64,000 bases of DNA from Sulfurovum sp. AR. Its GTDB lineage: Bacteria; Campylobacterota; Campylobacteria; Campylobacterales; Sulfurovaceae. Positions 45,116 to 54,615 of the stretch are shown here, in pieces (within the stretch, counting starts at the first letter, position 1; each line of letters starts with the position of its first letter). The stretch lies in the NCBI RefSeq assembly GCF_000296775.1, contig NZ_AJLE01000006.1, forward strand, positions 186,001 to 250,000. Reading direction: 5' to 3'. The position numbers were made by a program, and so were the translations under genes. Below the pieces are notes generated by a model. The model ran no database searches. It had not been told where the DNA came from and was given only the letters and a program-made list of their open reading frames with translations.

Positions 45116-45333
45116 CCTATGCGTGCAAACATCGTCACTAATAAGACCCGGGCGAGCGTTCTGTGTCAAGTCGGCCCTATATAGCCAACGGTGTAGGAGA
45201 GAGTCTCTCTTTAGGGGATGATCCCTCGCTGACCAAGTCAAGCTCAAACGAAAACATCCACACACTAAGAGACTACATGTCCCACTAAGAATAAATGTTG
45301 GACCCCAAATACAGTAGTCGCATCACCTAGGCT
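45116..45333 (-). ncRNA. structured RNA upstream of purD, candidate 6S RNA
   Basis: A non-coding, GC-richer island in an otherwise AT-rich gap. A perfect -10 TATAAT lies at 45340-45345 on the minus strand. The predicted transcript of about 215 bases is closed by its own ends: CCTA...ATGCG near 45330 pairs with CGCATAGG at 45116-45123. Inside are nested stems, including GACTAC/GTAGTC and GCGAG/CTCGC. Size, closing stem and position by purD fit a 6S RNA. RNase P, SRP and tmRNA signatures were looked for and not found. The class is a guess; that it is a structured RNA is firmer. Confidence 0.5.
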
Positions 45334-45347
45334 AAATATATTATAAC

Positions 45348-46013
45348 CTATTTGGAGTTAGAAGTGAGTAAAATTTGCTTTGCTTTTAGTATACAGGCAT
45401 CTATTGTTGGTCTATCCGCGGCTTCGTAGTGTACCCCGTCAGGTAAATGTACTTTTGTCGCTTCACCTATCACAACAGCTGTATAACTATCGTCCCATTG
45501 AAAATTTTTCAAGAAACAATGAATCGTCGAGGGAGATGTGAAGATGATAATGGCATTTCTACCTGGTTTATCTTGTTTATCATAGCGAATGCAGGATGTT
45601 TCATAAATAATTTGTTCCTGAAGTGCTATCCCTGCCGTGGCTAAAATTTTTTTGGACTCAAAAGAGACTTCTTTGGGACGTAAGTATAAAATCTTTTTAT
45701 CTTGAAATTGTGTGATGATATCTTGACTGAGTCTCTCAGCATAAAATGATTTGGGTTGATAGATCACGTTTCCACCCAAAGATTCTATCTCTTTTGCCGT
45801 TGCTGAACCTATGGCTATACATGGATATTTTTTCCATTCAGGATTTAATGCTTCTGCACTTTTAACCGCCTGCTTGGAGGTAAAGAGAAGGGTGTCACAT
45901 TTTGAAAGATCTAGCGCTGAATGTAGAAGCGAAAAACGTATCATGGGTAGATGTATCGTTCCTTCCTTGCGTAGAGGGGATAAAAGATAAATCATACCAT
46001 CATTTTGAGTCAT
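45348..46013 (-). CDS. hemD: uroporphyrinogen-III synthase
   Basis: Closes hydroxymethylbilane to uroporphyrinogen III in haem and sirohaem synthesis. The 221-residue protein is a poorly conserved two-domain family: LLFTSKQAVKSAEAL, CIAIGSATAKEIESLGG and IIFTSPSTIHCFLKNF with TAVVIGEATKVHL are the usual landmarks. It starts two bases after the CDF transporter gene. Other haem genes in this window are hemJ. Confidence 0.88.
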   Translation of the reverse strand: MTQNDGMIYLLSPLRKEGTIHLPMIRFSLLHSALDLSKCDTLLFTSKQAVKSAEALNPEWKKYPCIAIGSATAKEIESLGGNVIYQPKSFYAERLSQDIITQFQDKKILYLRPKEVSFESKKILATAGIALQEQIIYETSCIRYDKQDKPGRNAIIIFTSPSTIHCFLKNFQWDDSYTAVVIGEATKVHLPDGVHYEAADRPTIDACILKAKQILLTSNSK

Positions 46014-46015
46014 GA

Positions 46016-46954
46016 TTACTTGTTTGCCACTCTGGATAAATGCTCACCATTCAGCATCGCCACATTCATACGTTCGTCATCATAAGGATCAAAGTGTGGT
46101 GTGATGACCCAGTTTTTATTGGTATCTAGTAAAAAGATTTGATCCTCTACTTGATCGGCGATACGGTGTGCTTCAAGCAGCAACATATTAGGGCGTAAAA
46201 CCATATGAAATTCTACAAAGTTGGTGGTACCGTCCGTACGAGTTTTAAGCCAATGGTGACTTGTGATTTCAGGATGATTCGAGAGGATCTTTGCAATGTT
46301 TTCCACCATATCTGCATCCAGTGCACGGTCTAAAAGTATCTCTATACCTTCTTGAATGATCTCGTAGGCAGAGTAGATAATATAAAATCCTATTCCTAAA
46401 CCAAAGATCGCATCGATAGCATCAATTCCTGTCATATAAACCAGCCCCAGTGCCAGCAGAACAGCAGCATTGCTCCATAGGTCTGTTGTATAATGTAAAG
46501 CATCTGCTTTGATCACAAGATTGTCTGTTTCCTTTGCAACTTTCAAAAGATACTTAACTAAAAGATAGGTAATGATGATAGAAAGTGTCATTGCCACAAT
46601 GGAAGGGGTAAGAAGCGTGGTTACAGATCCACTGCTTAACTTTTTAAACGCCTCATAAATGATATAGATACCCGACATAGTAATGATCGTCCCTTCTATA
46701 ACCGCAGCAATAGCTTGGATCTTACCTTTACCATAGTGGTATTCATCATCTGGATGTTCTTCTGACTTTTTAATCGCAAAAAAGTTAAACCCGGACACCA
46801 ACATATCTAAAAGTGAGTCAATTGCAGAAGCAAGTACCGCCACTGATCCGCTTGCTATACCCAAGACCAATTTTAAGATCACCAAAAGTGTTGCAACCGA
46901 ACTTGACACAAGTGTGGCTCGTTTTTGTGGTGACATTTTTAACGCCTGACTCAT
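46016..46954 (-). CDS. cation diffusion facilitator (FieF/CDF) metal exporter
   Basis: Exports Zn2+ or Fe2+ in exchange for protons. The 312-residue protein has six membrane segments; metal-site residues lie in SAIDSLLDMLVSG (helix 2) and DALHYTTDLWSN (helix 5), the HxxxD pattern of zinc/iron transporters, and the linker HPDDEYHYGKGKIQ is diagnostic. A cytoplasmic C-terminal domain has HHWLKTRTDGTTNFVEFH. The ATG at 46954 is preferred because the AGGAG ribosome site is too close to the upstream ATG at 46960. It follows an orphan membrane gene by two bases. Confidence 0.93.
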   Translation of the reverse strand: MSQALKMSPQKRATLVSSSVATLLVILKLVLGIASGSVAVLASAIDSLLDMLVSGFNFFAIKKSEEHPDDEYHYGKGKIQAIAAVIEGTIITMSGIYIIYEAFKKLSSGSVTTLLTPSIVAMTLSIIITYLLVKYLLKVAKETDNLVIKADALHYTTDLWSNAAVLLALGLVYMTGIDAIDAIFGLGIGFYIIYSAYEIIQEGIEILLDRALDADMVENIAKILSNHPEITSHHWLKTRTDGTTNFVEFHMVLRPNMLLLEAHRIADQVEDQIFLLDTNKNWVITPHFDPYDDERMNVAMLNGEHLSRVANK

Positions 46955-46956
46955 AT

Positions 46957-47610
46957 TCATACTCCTCTTTTTTCTTTCATCATTGTCAACCCATTGAGTG
47001 TTAACAATCCCATAGATACCATAAAATAAATTATAAGAAGTATCCATAATCCACGACTTACTACATCCAAGAAGGTGAAGAAAAGTGTAATACGATACAG
47101 TATACCTAGTAGGACTGTATATTTCACCATATTGTGTAAACGTGTATAGAATGTAACAATCGTTATTTCACGGCAATTGTCACATCGGTTTTCAATCGCT
47201 TTTTGCTGATGTTTATCCAAGAATGCATAGACAAACTTTAACATATAACGTGACAAAGTAATGATCACAGCTATTCTAATGATAACAAAAAATGCCTCTA
47301 ACCAAAATCCCTCTGGTATCTTATCCCATAATTCAAAAAGAAGTGCTTTAAGACTCATCCCCTCTGAGAGATAATAGCTACCAAATATAAAGACACCTAT
47401 GAGCCCTACCCATAACAACACCTTCAGTACAAAAAAAAGATAGTGTTTGGCTTTCTCTATTTTAGCCTGATGTGTTTCATATGAAGAGGTATTTTTCATC
47501 AACCCGAAAGCAAACTGGTAATGCAATTTAAGCATAAAATAGAGTGCTACTACAGCGAAAAGAAGCGATCCAAATGCAATCACTTCTTCGTATAAATTTG
47601 GGATGTTCAT
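46957..47610 (-). CDS. orphan membrane protein with a CxxC loop
   Basis: I do not recognise this 217-residue protein. It has about five membrane segments, and a cytoplasmic-looking loop (about 125-150) reads ALENRCDNCREIT-like text with one CxxC pair. The N-terminal ATG at 47610 (MNIPNLYEEV) is favoured; the 30 residues before it are unlikely. It is coupled to the CDF exporter, ending two bases before that start. Distant similarity to the membrane part of MscS-type channels is possible but not demonstrated. Confidence 0.6.
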   Translation of the reverse strand: MNIPNLYEEVIAFGSLLFAVVALYFMLKLHYQFAFGLMKNTSSYETHQAKIEKAKHYLFFVLKVLLWVGLIGVFIFGSYYLSEGMSLKALLFELWDKIPEGFWLEAFFVIIRIAVIITLSRYMLKFVYAFLDKHQQKAIENRCDNCREITIVTFYTRLHNMVKYTVLLGILYRITLFFTFLDVVSRGLWILLIIYFMVSMGLLTLNGLTMMKEKRGV

Positions 47611-47844
47611 ATATGATGGCCTCAATGTTAAATGAAAAATGATTTTAGCATAGTTAGATTTAAATGGCACGGGTAACATTTCTATACTATCAGAGAGCAA
47701 AAATAATTTTTATAGTTATTTTAAATACACTCCATACAAATAGTAGGATTTGATAATTAAAATAAACTTATGATATAATAATCAAATAACTTATAGTATG
47801 CCTATGTATTAAGTATATACATATTATTGGATGGACTTCCCTAC

Positions 47845-50187
47845 ATGACTAAAAGACCTAATGTTACAGAAGAAAATACTTTAGACCAAGCTATAGACAA
47901 CGTAGAAATATCATTTGAAAAACGACTTGCCTATGACAAAATGGGGTTCTACTATATCTCATCCCCTATTATGCTTTTTGGAAATCTTTTTGGTACACTC
48001 CTTCTGTGTGCTATCCAATTAGGATCTGTAGATCTGTATTCAATTACTATCTGGCTTCTGGTCAGTTGTATTATGTTCCTTTATCAATTTTATCACTATT
48101 ATCTGTTCAAACGTGAAAGCGAACATAATAAACTTAGGGATTCAAAAATCTGGCTTGATAAATACTATACGAACATCTTGCTCAATGGTATTGTCTGGGG
48201 GAGTAGTGCATTTTTAATATTTCCTGAGTCTGAACTTTTAAATCAAATGGTCGTGATCTTCTTTTTATTTGCTATTGGTTTTTCAGCCATGGGTATATTG
48301 GCATCCAAACGTAATCTTGTATTAACTTATGCATTGGTCACATACTCTCCTATAATTCTACGTCTCTTTTTTATTGAAGGAGAAATTTATACAAAGATCG
48401 CATATATTATTCTTGCATTAATGCTCATCATGATACTCACAGCGAACTATTATGGAAAAGTGATCAATAATGCATTAAACAATCGTCAACACTTTATCAG
48501 TATCAAACATACACACGAAAAACTCAAAGAACGTTTTTTTGCACTATTTGAACGTGCACCTGTGGGGATTTATTACTATAACCCGGCTTTGAAACTTGAA
48601 GATGTCAACATGCACTTTATGCATATTAATAAGATAGAAGACAAAGAAATGTTGATAAATTCAGATATTCATGGTTCACCATATCAACAAATGATCGAAG
48701 CGCATCAAGAAGTCTTACAAGGCAAAACAGGCAATTATCGTGGCCCTTTTCAAATTCCCCATAGTACGCAGAATCTTTATGTAAACCTTTCAACCGTCCC
48801 CATGCTTGATGCAGAAGGCAATGTTGCCGGAGGTATCACCATTATAGATGATATCACCAATGAAGTGTTAGCCAAAGAAGAAATGATTAGAAATGCCTAC
48901 TATGATATGCTTACCAATATCCCAAATCGTACACTCCTTTTAGACAAGCTCAAAGCCTTTCTTGGAAAAAAACGACAAAGTAAGGAGTACTCTGCCTTAC
49001 TGTTCCTTGATATTAATCACTTTAAGAAGGTCAATGAGACTTATGGACATGATATAGGTGACCATTTACTTCAACTGGTGGTCAAACGTGTAGATGACAA
49101 TATAGACAGTCATGAGATATTTGCACGTGTCACTGGGAATAAATTTGTCATACTCCTTCCTTCTTTAGCCATAGAGCAGGAACTCTCCAAAGAAATGACA
49201 TTAAAATATATCAATAAAATTCATGATATTTTTACTCCGCCTTTTAACCTTGCAGGTGATGAGTATCATGTAAATTTCACTATAGGTATTGTACTTTTCA
49301 ATGACATTGATGTATCAGCCTATGATCTTCTTAAACGTGCTGAGACAGCGATGTATGAAGCAAAGAAAAGTGCAAGGGGTACATACCAATTCTATCAAAA
49401 CAGTATGAGTCAAGAGACACATGAAACACTCATGTTAGAAAACGATATGCACAAGGCACTGATCAATAATGAATTCATTGTATATTATCAACCACAGTTG
49501 GATATAGAACAAAACAAGATTATCGGTGCAGAATCACTCATACGATGGCATCATCCCAAAAAAGGTTTTATCTCTCCTGCACAATTCATACCTATTGCTG
49601 AGGAGAGTGGTACTATCATCAAACTTGAAGAGTGGATCATCGATAAAGTTTTCAGTGAAGTAAAAAGTTTAAGTCAGTGCATGGGTGGCTTCCTGTTAGA
49701 TCATATCGCTATCAATATCTCTACCATACACTTCTTACAGCCTCACTTTGTTGAAAAGCTGATGGTGCAGCTTCAGAAACACGATGTAAAGGCAGAATGG
49801 TTTGAACTAGAAATCACAGAGAGTGGTATCATGCGAAATATGTCTGATGCTGTAAAAAAGATCAAAGAATTAAAAAATTTCGGTTTTACTTTTGCCATAG
49901 ATGATTTTGGAACAGGGTATTCGTCCCTTTCATATCTCAAGGAGCTCCCTGTCGATATAGTAAAAATAGATCAATCTTTTATTATGAATATGCATGAAAG
50001 TAAAGGTGATATTGCCATTGTTGAAGCTGTTACTGCAATCGCACAAAAGTTTAATTTTAAAGTATTAGCAGAAGGTGTAGAGAATGAAAAAACGTTAAAT
50101 GCTTTAAAAAAATTAGAGTGTCATGCTTACCAAGGCTACTATGCACATAAACCTATGCCTATAAAAAAGTTTGAGGAACTTCTTTGA
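47845..50187 (+). CDS. membrane PAS-GGDEF(degenerate)-EAL c-di-GMP phosphodiesterase
   Basis: A 780-residue signalling protein: four to five N-terminal membrane segments (about 30-210), a PAS-like region (about 230-350), a GGDEF domain and an EAL domain. The GGDEF signature is replaced by VTGNKFVILL, so cyclase activity is probably lost. The EAL domain keeps its catalytic residues: GAESLIRW (ESL for EAL), ELEITES, FAIDDFGTGYSSLSYL and VLAEGVENE, so phosphodiesterase activity is likely. The ATG at 47845 follows a GGATGG site. A GEMM-I riboswitch at 62.1 kb shows that the cell uses this messenger. Confidence 0.92.
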   Translation: MTKRPNVTEENTLDQAIDNVEISFEKRLAYDKMGFYYISSPIMLFGNLFGTLLLCAIQLGSVDLYSITIWLLVSCIMFLYQFYHYYLFKRESEHNKLRDSKIWLDKYYTNILLNGIVWGSSAFLIFPESELLNQMVVIFFLFAIGFSAMGILASKRNLVLTYALVTYSPIILRLFFIEGEIYTKIAYIILALMLIMILTANYYGKVINNALNNRQHFISIKHTHEKLKERFFALFERAPVGIYYYNPALKLEDVNMHFMHINKIEDKEMLINSDIHGSPYQQMIEAHQEVLQGKTGNYRGPFQIPHSTQNLYVNLSTVPMLDAEGNVAGGITIIDDITNEVLAKEEMIRNAYYDMLTNIPNRTLLLDKLKAFLGKKRQSKEYSALLFLDINHFKKVNETYGHDIGDHLLQLVVKRVDDNIDSHEIFARVTGNKFVILLPSLAIEQELSKEMTLKYINKIHDIFTPPFNLAGDEYHVNFTIGIVLFNDIDVSAYDLLKRAETAMYEAKKSARGTYQFYQNSMSQETHETLMLENDMHKALINNEFIVYYQPQLDIEQNKIIGAESLIRWHHPKKGFISPAQFIPIAEESGTIIKLEEWIIDKVFSEVKSLSQCMGGFLLDHIAINISTIHFLQPHFVEKLMVQLQKHDVKAEWFELEITESGIMRNMSDAVKKIKELKNFGFTFAIDDFGTGYSSLSYLKELPVDIVKIDQSFIMNMHESKGDIAIVEAVTAIAQKFNFKVLAEGVENEKTLNALKKLECHAYQGYYAHKPMPIKKFEELL

Positions 50188-50234
50188 TACTAATGTGCAA
50201 GGTACACTAGAATGGTGTACCTGCTCAGATAAGC

Positions 50235-52097
50235 TTACAGTGCTTTTGTCGCTAAAGAAGCTACGCGTTGTGCAAATGCTCCTTTATCCTTAGGCTCAAG
50301 TCCTTCAGAGAGTTTTGCAGAATCCAAAAGTATCCATGATAGATCGGAAAAGAGAGATTCGTCATCGAGTTTATCAAGCTTTTTGATCATTTCATGGTCA
50401 GGATTGATCTCCAGTATCAAAGGTATCTCCGGCATTTCCTGTCCCATTTGTGCAAACATCGCTGCCATACTCGCCATAGGATCTGAGCTGTCTTTCAGTA
50501 CACATGATGGACTGGATGTCAGTCTTGTGGAAGTTTTCACCTCTTTAACCTCTTCACCCAATACCTCTTTGATCTTATCCGTAAGCGATTTGAACTCTTT
50601 AGAGATCTCTTCTTTCTCTTCTTCCGTCTTAGAGTCTGGTGCTTCAATCGTTGTAATGTCTTTAAAGTTCCACTCTTTATAGGCACCTATCATAGGAGTA
50701 ACGATACTGTCCACCTCTTTATCATCCATGATAAGTACTTCGATATTTGCTTTTTTATAAGCTTCAAGAAGTGGAGAGTTTCTGAGTACTTTTTCATCAT
50801 CACCTACCATATAGTAGATCTCTTTTTTCTCAGAATCACCACGGCTCACATACTCTTCAAACGATACAAGACCTTCCTCTGTCGAACTTTTATACTTTAC
50901 GATATCGAGCAATAACTCTTTGTTCACATGGTCTGTGTAGATACCCTCTTTCATTACTCTATTGTATTGTCCAATAAATGTATCTGCCTCTTCACCGCTT
51001 AGTTTCTTAATAGCCTGGAGTATCTTCTTTGTTGAATTTTGCTTAATGTTAGCCAAAATTCTGTTTTCCTGGAGTAACTCACGAGAGACATTCAACGGCA
51101 GGTCCTCAGAATCAATGATTCCCTTTACAAAACGCAGATACGGTGGCAGTAACTCTTTGTTATCATCGGTTATAAATACACGCTTCACATAGAGTTTAAC
51201 CCCTGCTTCATAATCTGCTCTGTACATATCCATAGGCGCAGTTTTAGGGATATAGAAAAGTGTGGTAAACTCATTGGCACCCTCTACTCTATTGTGTAGA
51301 TAGCTCAATGGTTCATTATCTCCATGGGCCAATGTTTTATAGAACTCTACATAATCCTCTTTCTTCAAATCAGATTTTGGAAGTGTCCAGAGTGCAGTAG
51401 CCGCATTGATCTGTTCTGATTTATGGACCATTTTAGTCGTTGCTTCATCCCCCTCACCTTCTGTCTCCTCTTCAGAGTAGTTCAACATAATAGGGTATGC
51501 AATGTGGTTTGAGTACTTCTTCACCACCTCTTGTACTCTCCACTTATCTAAGAACTCTTTTTCATCCTCTTTAAGTTTGATATAGATGATCGTTCCATGC
51601 GCTTCCTTCGTCACAGGTTTCACTTCATACTCACCTGTACCGTCAGTGCTGAACATGTAAGCCTGCTCTTCACCTGCCTTTTTAGAGATCACATCTACTT
51701 TGTCTGCAACCATGAACACAGAGTAGAACCCTACCCCGAACTGACCGATAAGATTTGAATCTTTTTTAGCATCACCGGTCAAGTTTTCCATGAATGCTTT
51801 TGTACCAGACTTGGCAATGGTCCCTAAGTGGTCCATCAAATCGGTCTCATTCATCCCTATACCATTATCACCGATGGTAAGAGAGTTATCCTCTTTATCT
51901 AATTTAATAAATACTTTTCCAGACCACTCATTTTTCTTGAACTTTTCATCTGTAAGAGAAAGATAATTAAATTTATCTAACGCATCTGAAGCATTAGATA
52001 CAAGTTCACGTATAAATATCTCTTTGTTTGAATAAAGAGAGTGTGTCATCAGTTTTAAGAGTTGACCGATCTCTGTTTGAAATTGATGTTTTGCCAT
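50235..52097 (-). CDS. htpG: Hsp90 chaperone HtpG
   Basis: The 620-residue ATP-dependent chaperone has the N-terminal GHKL ATPase: LVSNASDALDKFNYLS, IGDNGIGMNETDL and GQFGVGFYSVFM; the middle domain with LYVKRVFITDD and LNVSRELLQENR; and a C-terminal dimerisation domain. The C-terminal MEEVD of eukaryotic Hsp90 is absent, as in all HtpG. A GGAG ribosome site precedes the ATG. Confidence 0.97.
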   Translation of the reverse strand: MAKHQFQTEIGQLLKLMTHSLYSNKEIFIRELVSNASDALDKFNYLSLTDEKFKKNEWSGKVFIKLDKEDNSLTIGDNGIGMNETDLMDHLGTIAKSGTKAFMENLTGDAKKDSNLIGQFGVGFYSVFMVADKVDVISKKAGEEQAYMFSTDGTGEYEVKPVTKEAHGTIIYIKLKEDEKEFLDKWRVQEVVKKYSNHIAYPIMLNYSEEETEGEGDEATTKMVHKSEQINAATALWTLPKSDLKKEDYVEFYKTLAHGDNEPLSYLHNRVEGANEFTTLFYIPKTAPMDMYRADYEAGVKLYVKRVFITDDNKELLPPYLRFVKGIIDSEDLPLNVSRELLQENRILANIKQNSTKKILQAIKKLSGEEADTFIGQYNRVMKEGIYTDHVNKELLLDIVKYKSSTEEGLVSFEEYVSRGDSEKKEIYYMVGDDEKVLRNSPLLEAYKKANIEVLIMDDKEVDSIVTPMIGAYKEWNFKDITTIEAPDSKTEEEKEEISKEFKSLTDKIKEVLGEEVKEVKTSTRLTSSPSCVLKDSSDPMASMAAMFAQMGQEMPEIPLILEINPDHEMIKKLDKLDDESLFSDLSWILLDSAKLSEGLEPKDKGAFAQRVASLATKAL

Positions 52098-52227
52098 GCT
52101 ATTTCTCCTATAGTGTATTAATTTTGTGGGATTATAATATATTTTTCTAAATTTTACAAGTTTTCTGAAGGAAACTTTAGTGTTATTGACTAAAGTATTT
52201 TTGTTTTAAAATATTTCTTTATCTTGC

Positions 52228-52233
52228 TATAAT
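52228..52233 (+). promoter_or_regulatory. -10 box placing a leaderless start on sixA
   Basis: TATAAT is followed by exactly six bases (AAAAAT) and the ATG at 52240. No ribosome site is possible, so the transcript should begin at or next to the start codon. Confidence 0.7.
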
Positions 52234-52239
52234 AAAAAT

Positions 52240-52731
52240 ATGAAAAATTTATACCTTATAAGACATGCAAAATCAGATTGGAGTGATGAGAGTCAAAGTG
52301 ACTTCGATAGGGGTCTCAATAAAAGAGGTGAAAAAGCGATCCCTACCATGGCAAATGCACTCAAAGAGAAAAAAGTAATGCCGGATCTCATACTCTCCAG
52401 TTCAGCCAAAAGAGCCCAACTCACAACCAAAGGTTTAGCCAAAGAGATAGGTTATACGGGAAAAATAAAATATATCGATGCTCTTTATATGGCAGAACCT
52501 CTGGATGTCATTTCCATTATTAAAGAGATCAAAGACAAATATGATGATGTGTTTATCGTTGGGCACAATCCCGAAACAACTGAATTAACAGACCTGATGC
52601 TCGATGACTACATTGACAATGTACCTACTTTAGGTATCGTCGCTTTGAAACTTCCTATCAAGCATTGGAAGAAATTAAAACCCGAAAAAGCAAAACTGAA
52701 CTTTTTTATTTACCCCAAAATGTATACATGA
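52240..52731 (+). CDS. sixA: SixA-type histidine phosphatase
   Basis: A 163-residue histidine phosphatase family member like SixA, which removes phosphate from phosphohistidine proteins. The RH motif is YLIRHAKSDWSD and the second catalytic His is in VFIVGHNPETTEL. Its length is that of SixA rather than phosphoglycerate mutase. The only ribosome signal is the ATG itself. It is convergent with the transglutaminase gene, three bases apart. Confidence 0.85.
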   Translation: MKNLYLIRHAKSDWSDESQSDFDRGLNKRGEKAIPTMANALKEKKVMPDLILSSSAKRAQLTTKGLAKEIGYTGKIKYIDALYMAEPLDVISIIKEIKDKYDDVFIVGHNPETTELTDLMLDDYIDNVPTLGIVALKLPIKHWKKLKPEKAKLNFFIYPKMYT

Positions 52732-52734
52732 CCT

Positions 52735-53337
52735 TTACTCTTTCCACTCTAGACTCTCTATAGAAAGTTTTTCGTTTGAGAATGGCTCGACAATGACATC
52801 GATCTGATCCAGTGTATAACGTAAAGGAAAACCTATATTTGAATTTCTGGCTGTACTTTCGAGGATAAAGTATTTCTTGTTATTGACCCAAAGCCCTTTT
52901 GTCTTATCTAAACGTTCATCCTCTATGGCTGTAATGACGAAAATGTGTTTGGGTACCAAAACAAAATAGGCTTCTATCCCTAATGCATGTAGCATAGAAA
53001 TAAGTAAATTACTCTTATCATCACAATCTCCAAAATTCTGCTGTATTGTTTTTTGTGCAGAATACTGCTGAAAAGTGTTGGTCTGGTAAGGGATATTGGT
53101 CACAAAATCCAATAAGGATTGTATTTTACAGAGTTCATCGGAACAATGCGCTGTTAGTGCAAATGCTTTCTCTTGTATCTCTTGGGAGGTCGTAACATAG
53201 GATCTATAGAACCCATTAGATGTATCTATATGGGTCCTGTCTACGATATCCATCGCTCTGATCGTACCGTAGATAAAGGCTATAAAAGAAATAGCCATAA
53301 TAAGAAGGGATAGATGTTTTTTACTTTCGCTTTTCAT
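52735..53337 (-). CDS. membrane-anchored transglutaminase-like protein
   Basis: A 200-residue protein with one N-terminal membrane anchor (about 10-30) and a transglutaminase-like catalytic domain: Cys in QQNFGDCDDKSNLLISMLHA, His in VLVPKHIFVITAI and Asp/Glu-type acid in KYFILESTARN. Such periplasmic domains act as cysteine proteases or amidases. The substrate is not known. It lies 36 bases downstream of the four-repeat lipoprotein gene and shares its strand, which makes that protein a candidate partner or substrate (inference). Confidence 0.82.
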   Translation of the reverse strand: MKSESKKHLSLLIMAISFIAFIYGTIRAMDIVDRTHIDTSNGFYRSYVTTSQEIQEKAFALTAHCSDELCKIQSLLDFVTNIPYQTNTFQQYSAQKTIQQNFGDCDDKSNLLISMLHALGIEAYFVLVPKHIFVITAIEDERLDKTKGLWVNNKKYFILESTARNSNIGFPLRYTLDQIDVIVEPFSNEKLSIESLEWKE

Positions 53338-53373
53338 ACCAAAACTACACCCATTTCAAAATATATTTTCTTA

Positions 53374-54549
53374 TTATTCTTCAGCTGATTTACAACCCTG
53401 TTTTTGACGCTCTGCTGAAAGTTCTACACGTTTTCTCTCTGCATCTCTTAACATTTTCTTTTTATTATGACTCACCGTAATCCCCGGTACTGGCATTGCT
53501 TGAAGCTTTTCTTCTAAATGGAAAGCACTGGTATTCTTTACCATAATCATAAATTCATACAGTTCGATTAGTTCTTTATCAAGCCCATCACATACATCAG
53601 ACGACGTATCAGGTGTACTTGCCACTGCATTTTTCTCAACCACTTGAGTAGTGCCAGAAGATCTAGGGGTTGTATCAGTATATTTTTGACTTTCTACTTC
53701 AAGTTCTGCATTTTTTTTCTGTTCAATACTGAGTGTTTGTTCTTTCTTCTCATTCATTGTGATTGCTGGTGCCGGAAGTGCTACAGCTTTTTCTTTCATA
53801 TCGACAGTACCGATAGTGTTTACCTTAGTGGTCAATGGATCTGCTTTCATCATTTTTTTATCACTATCTGCTGATAGTTCAGTCACCGACACAGGTTTTT
53901 CTGCCACTTCTTTTTTATCTGGTATGTCAGCAGTGTGTATAGGCATAGGTGTTTGACAACTGTATGCTTGGCGTTCTACCGTATACTCTGCATATTTTTT
54001 CTTTGCATCTTTCAGCATCTGCTTTCTATTATTGCTGACTGTGATCCCCGGTACCGAAAGTGCCGCGGCTTTTTCTTCCAAATGAAAAGCGCTGGTATGG
54101 TTGACCATGACGATAAATTCATCCAACTTTATCAGTTTTTTATCGATAGTATCACATCGGTTAGATAAGAGAGCAGCTTTACTTACCACTGCCATTTGTG
54201 CAGTGCTTGTATGTATAGAAGATTCACAACCGTATTTTTGATGCTCTGCAGCATACTCTGCATATTTTTTCTCTGCATCTTTTAGCATTTTTTTTCTATT
54301 GGTACTGACTGTGATCCCCGGTACTGTCAGCGCAGCAGCTTTTTCTTCTAAATGAAAAGCACTGGTGTTTTGTACTACTTCAGTAAATCTATCCAATCTC
54401 ACCACTTTTTGATCGATCACAGCACAAGGATCAGAAGATAAAGATGGGGGTCCTACTACAGCCATTTTATCAGTCATTTGACCACTGCAGGCAGTCAACA
54501 ATGTTGTAACAACAAGAGATGAAAGTGTGTAAATAAGCCTTTGTTTCAT
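53374..54549 (-). CDS. lipoprotein with four tandem copies of an unrecognised domain
   Basis: A 391-residue lipoprotein (lipobox LLTAC, Cys 21). Four copies of an approximately 67-residue domain follow, each with the core NTSAFHLEEK, then A..VPGITVS and MLKDA.KKYAE. Copies 1, 2 and 4 (residues 42-108, 131-197, 320-386) begin and end with a Cys exactly 66 residues apart, suggesting a disulfide per domain; copy 3 (about 230-297) is degenerate and lacks both. Spacers are Ser/Thr- and Lys-rich. An AAAGGA ribosome site precedes the ATG. I know no family for this domain; function unknown. Confidence 0.8.
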   Translation of the reverse strand: MKQRLIYTLSSLVVTTLLTACSGQMTDKMAVVGPPSLSSDPCAVIDQKVVRLDRFTEVVQNTSAFHLEEKAAALTVPGITVSTNRKKMLKDAEKKYAEYAAEHQKYGCESSIHTSTAQMAVVSKAALLSNRCDTIDKKLIKLDEFIVMVNHTSAFHLEEKAAALSVPGITVSNNRKQMLKDAKKKYAEYTVERQAYSCQTPMPIHTADIPDKKEVAEKPVSVTELSADSDKKMMKADPLTTKVNTIGTVDMKEKAVALPAPAITMNEKKEQTLSIEQKKNAELEVESQKYTDTTPRSSGTTQVVEKNAVASTPDTSSDVCDGLDKELIELYEFMIMVKNTSAFHLEEKLQAMPVPGITVSHNKKKMLRDAERKRVELSAERQKQGCKSAEE

Positions 54550-54615
54550 AAGAGGTTCCTTTAAAAAATAGTATAGTTGAAGTACTTCAAATAAACGCTA
54601 TGTCTGTAGGTATCA

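Noticed and set aside
45005-45265. 86-codon ORF on the minus strand upstream of purD
   Set aside because: Composition and content (many Arg, Cys, Trp; no family resemblance) and its overlap with a strongly folded region mark it as a chance frame through a structured RNA.
45000-45345. RNase P RNA, tmRNA or SRP RNA in the hemD-purD gap
   Set aside because: None of the hallmark sequences was found (GAGGAAAGTCC for RNase P, a tag frame with GGTTCGA T-arm for tmRNA, GGAAGCAGC for SRP RNA).
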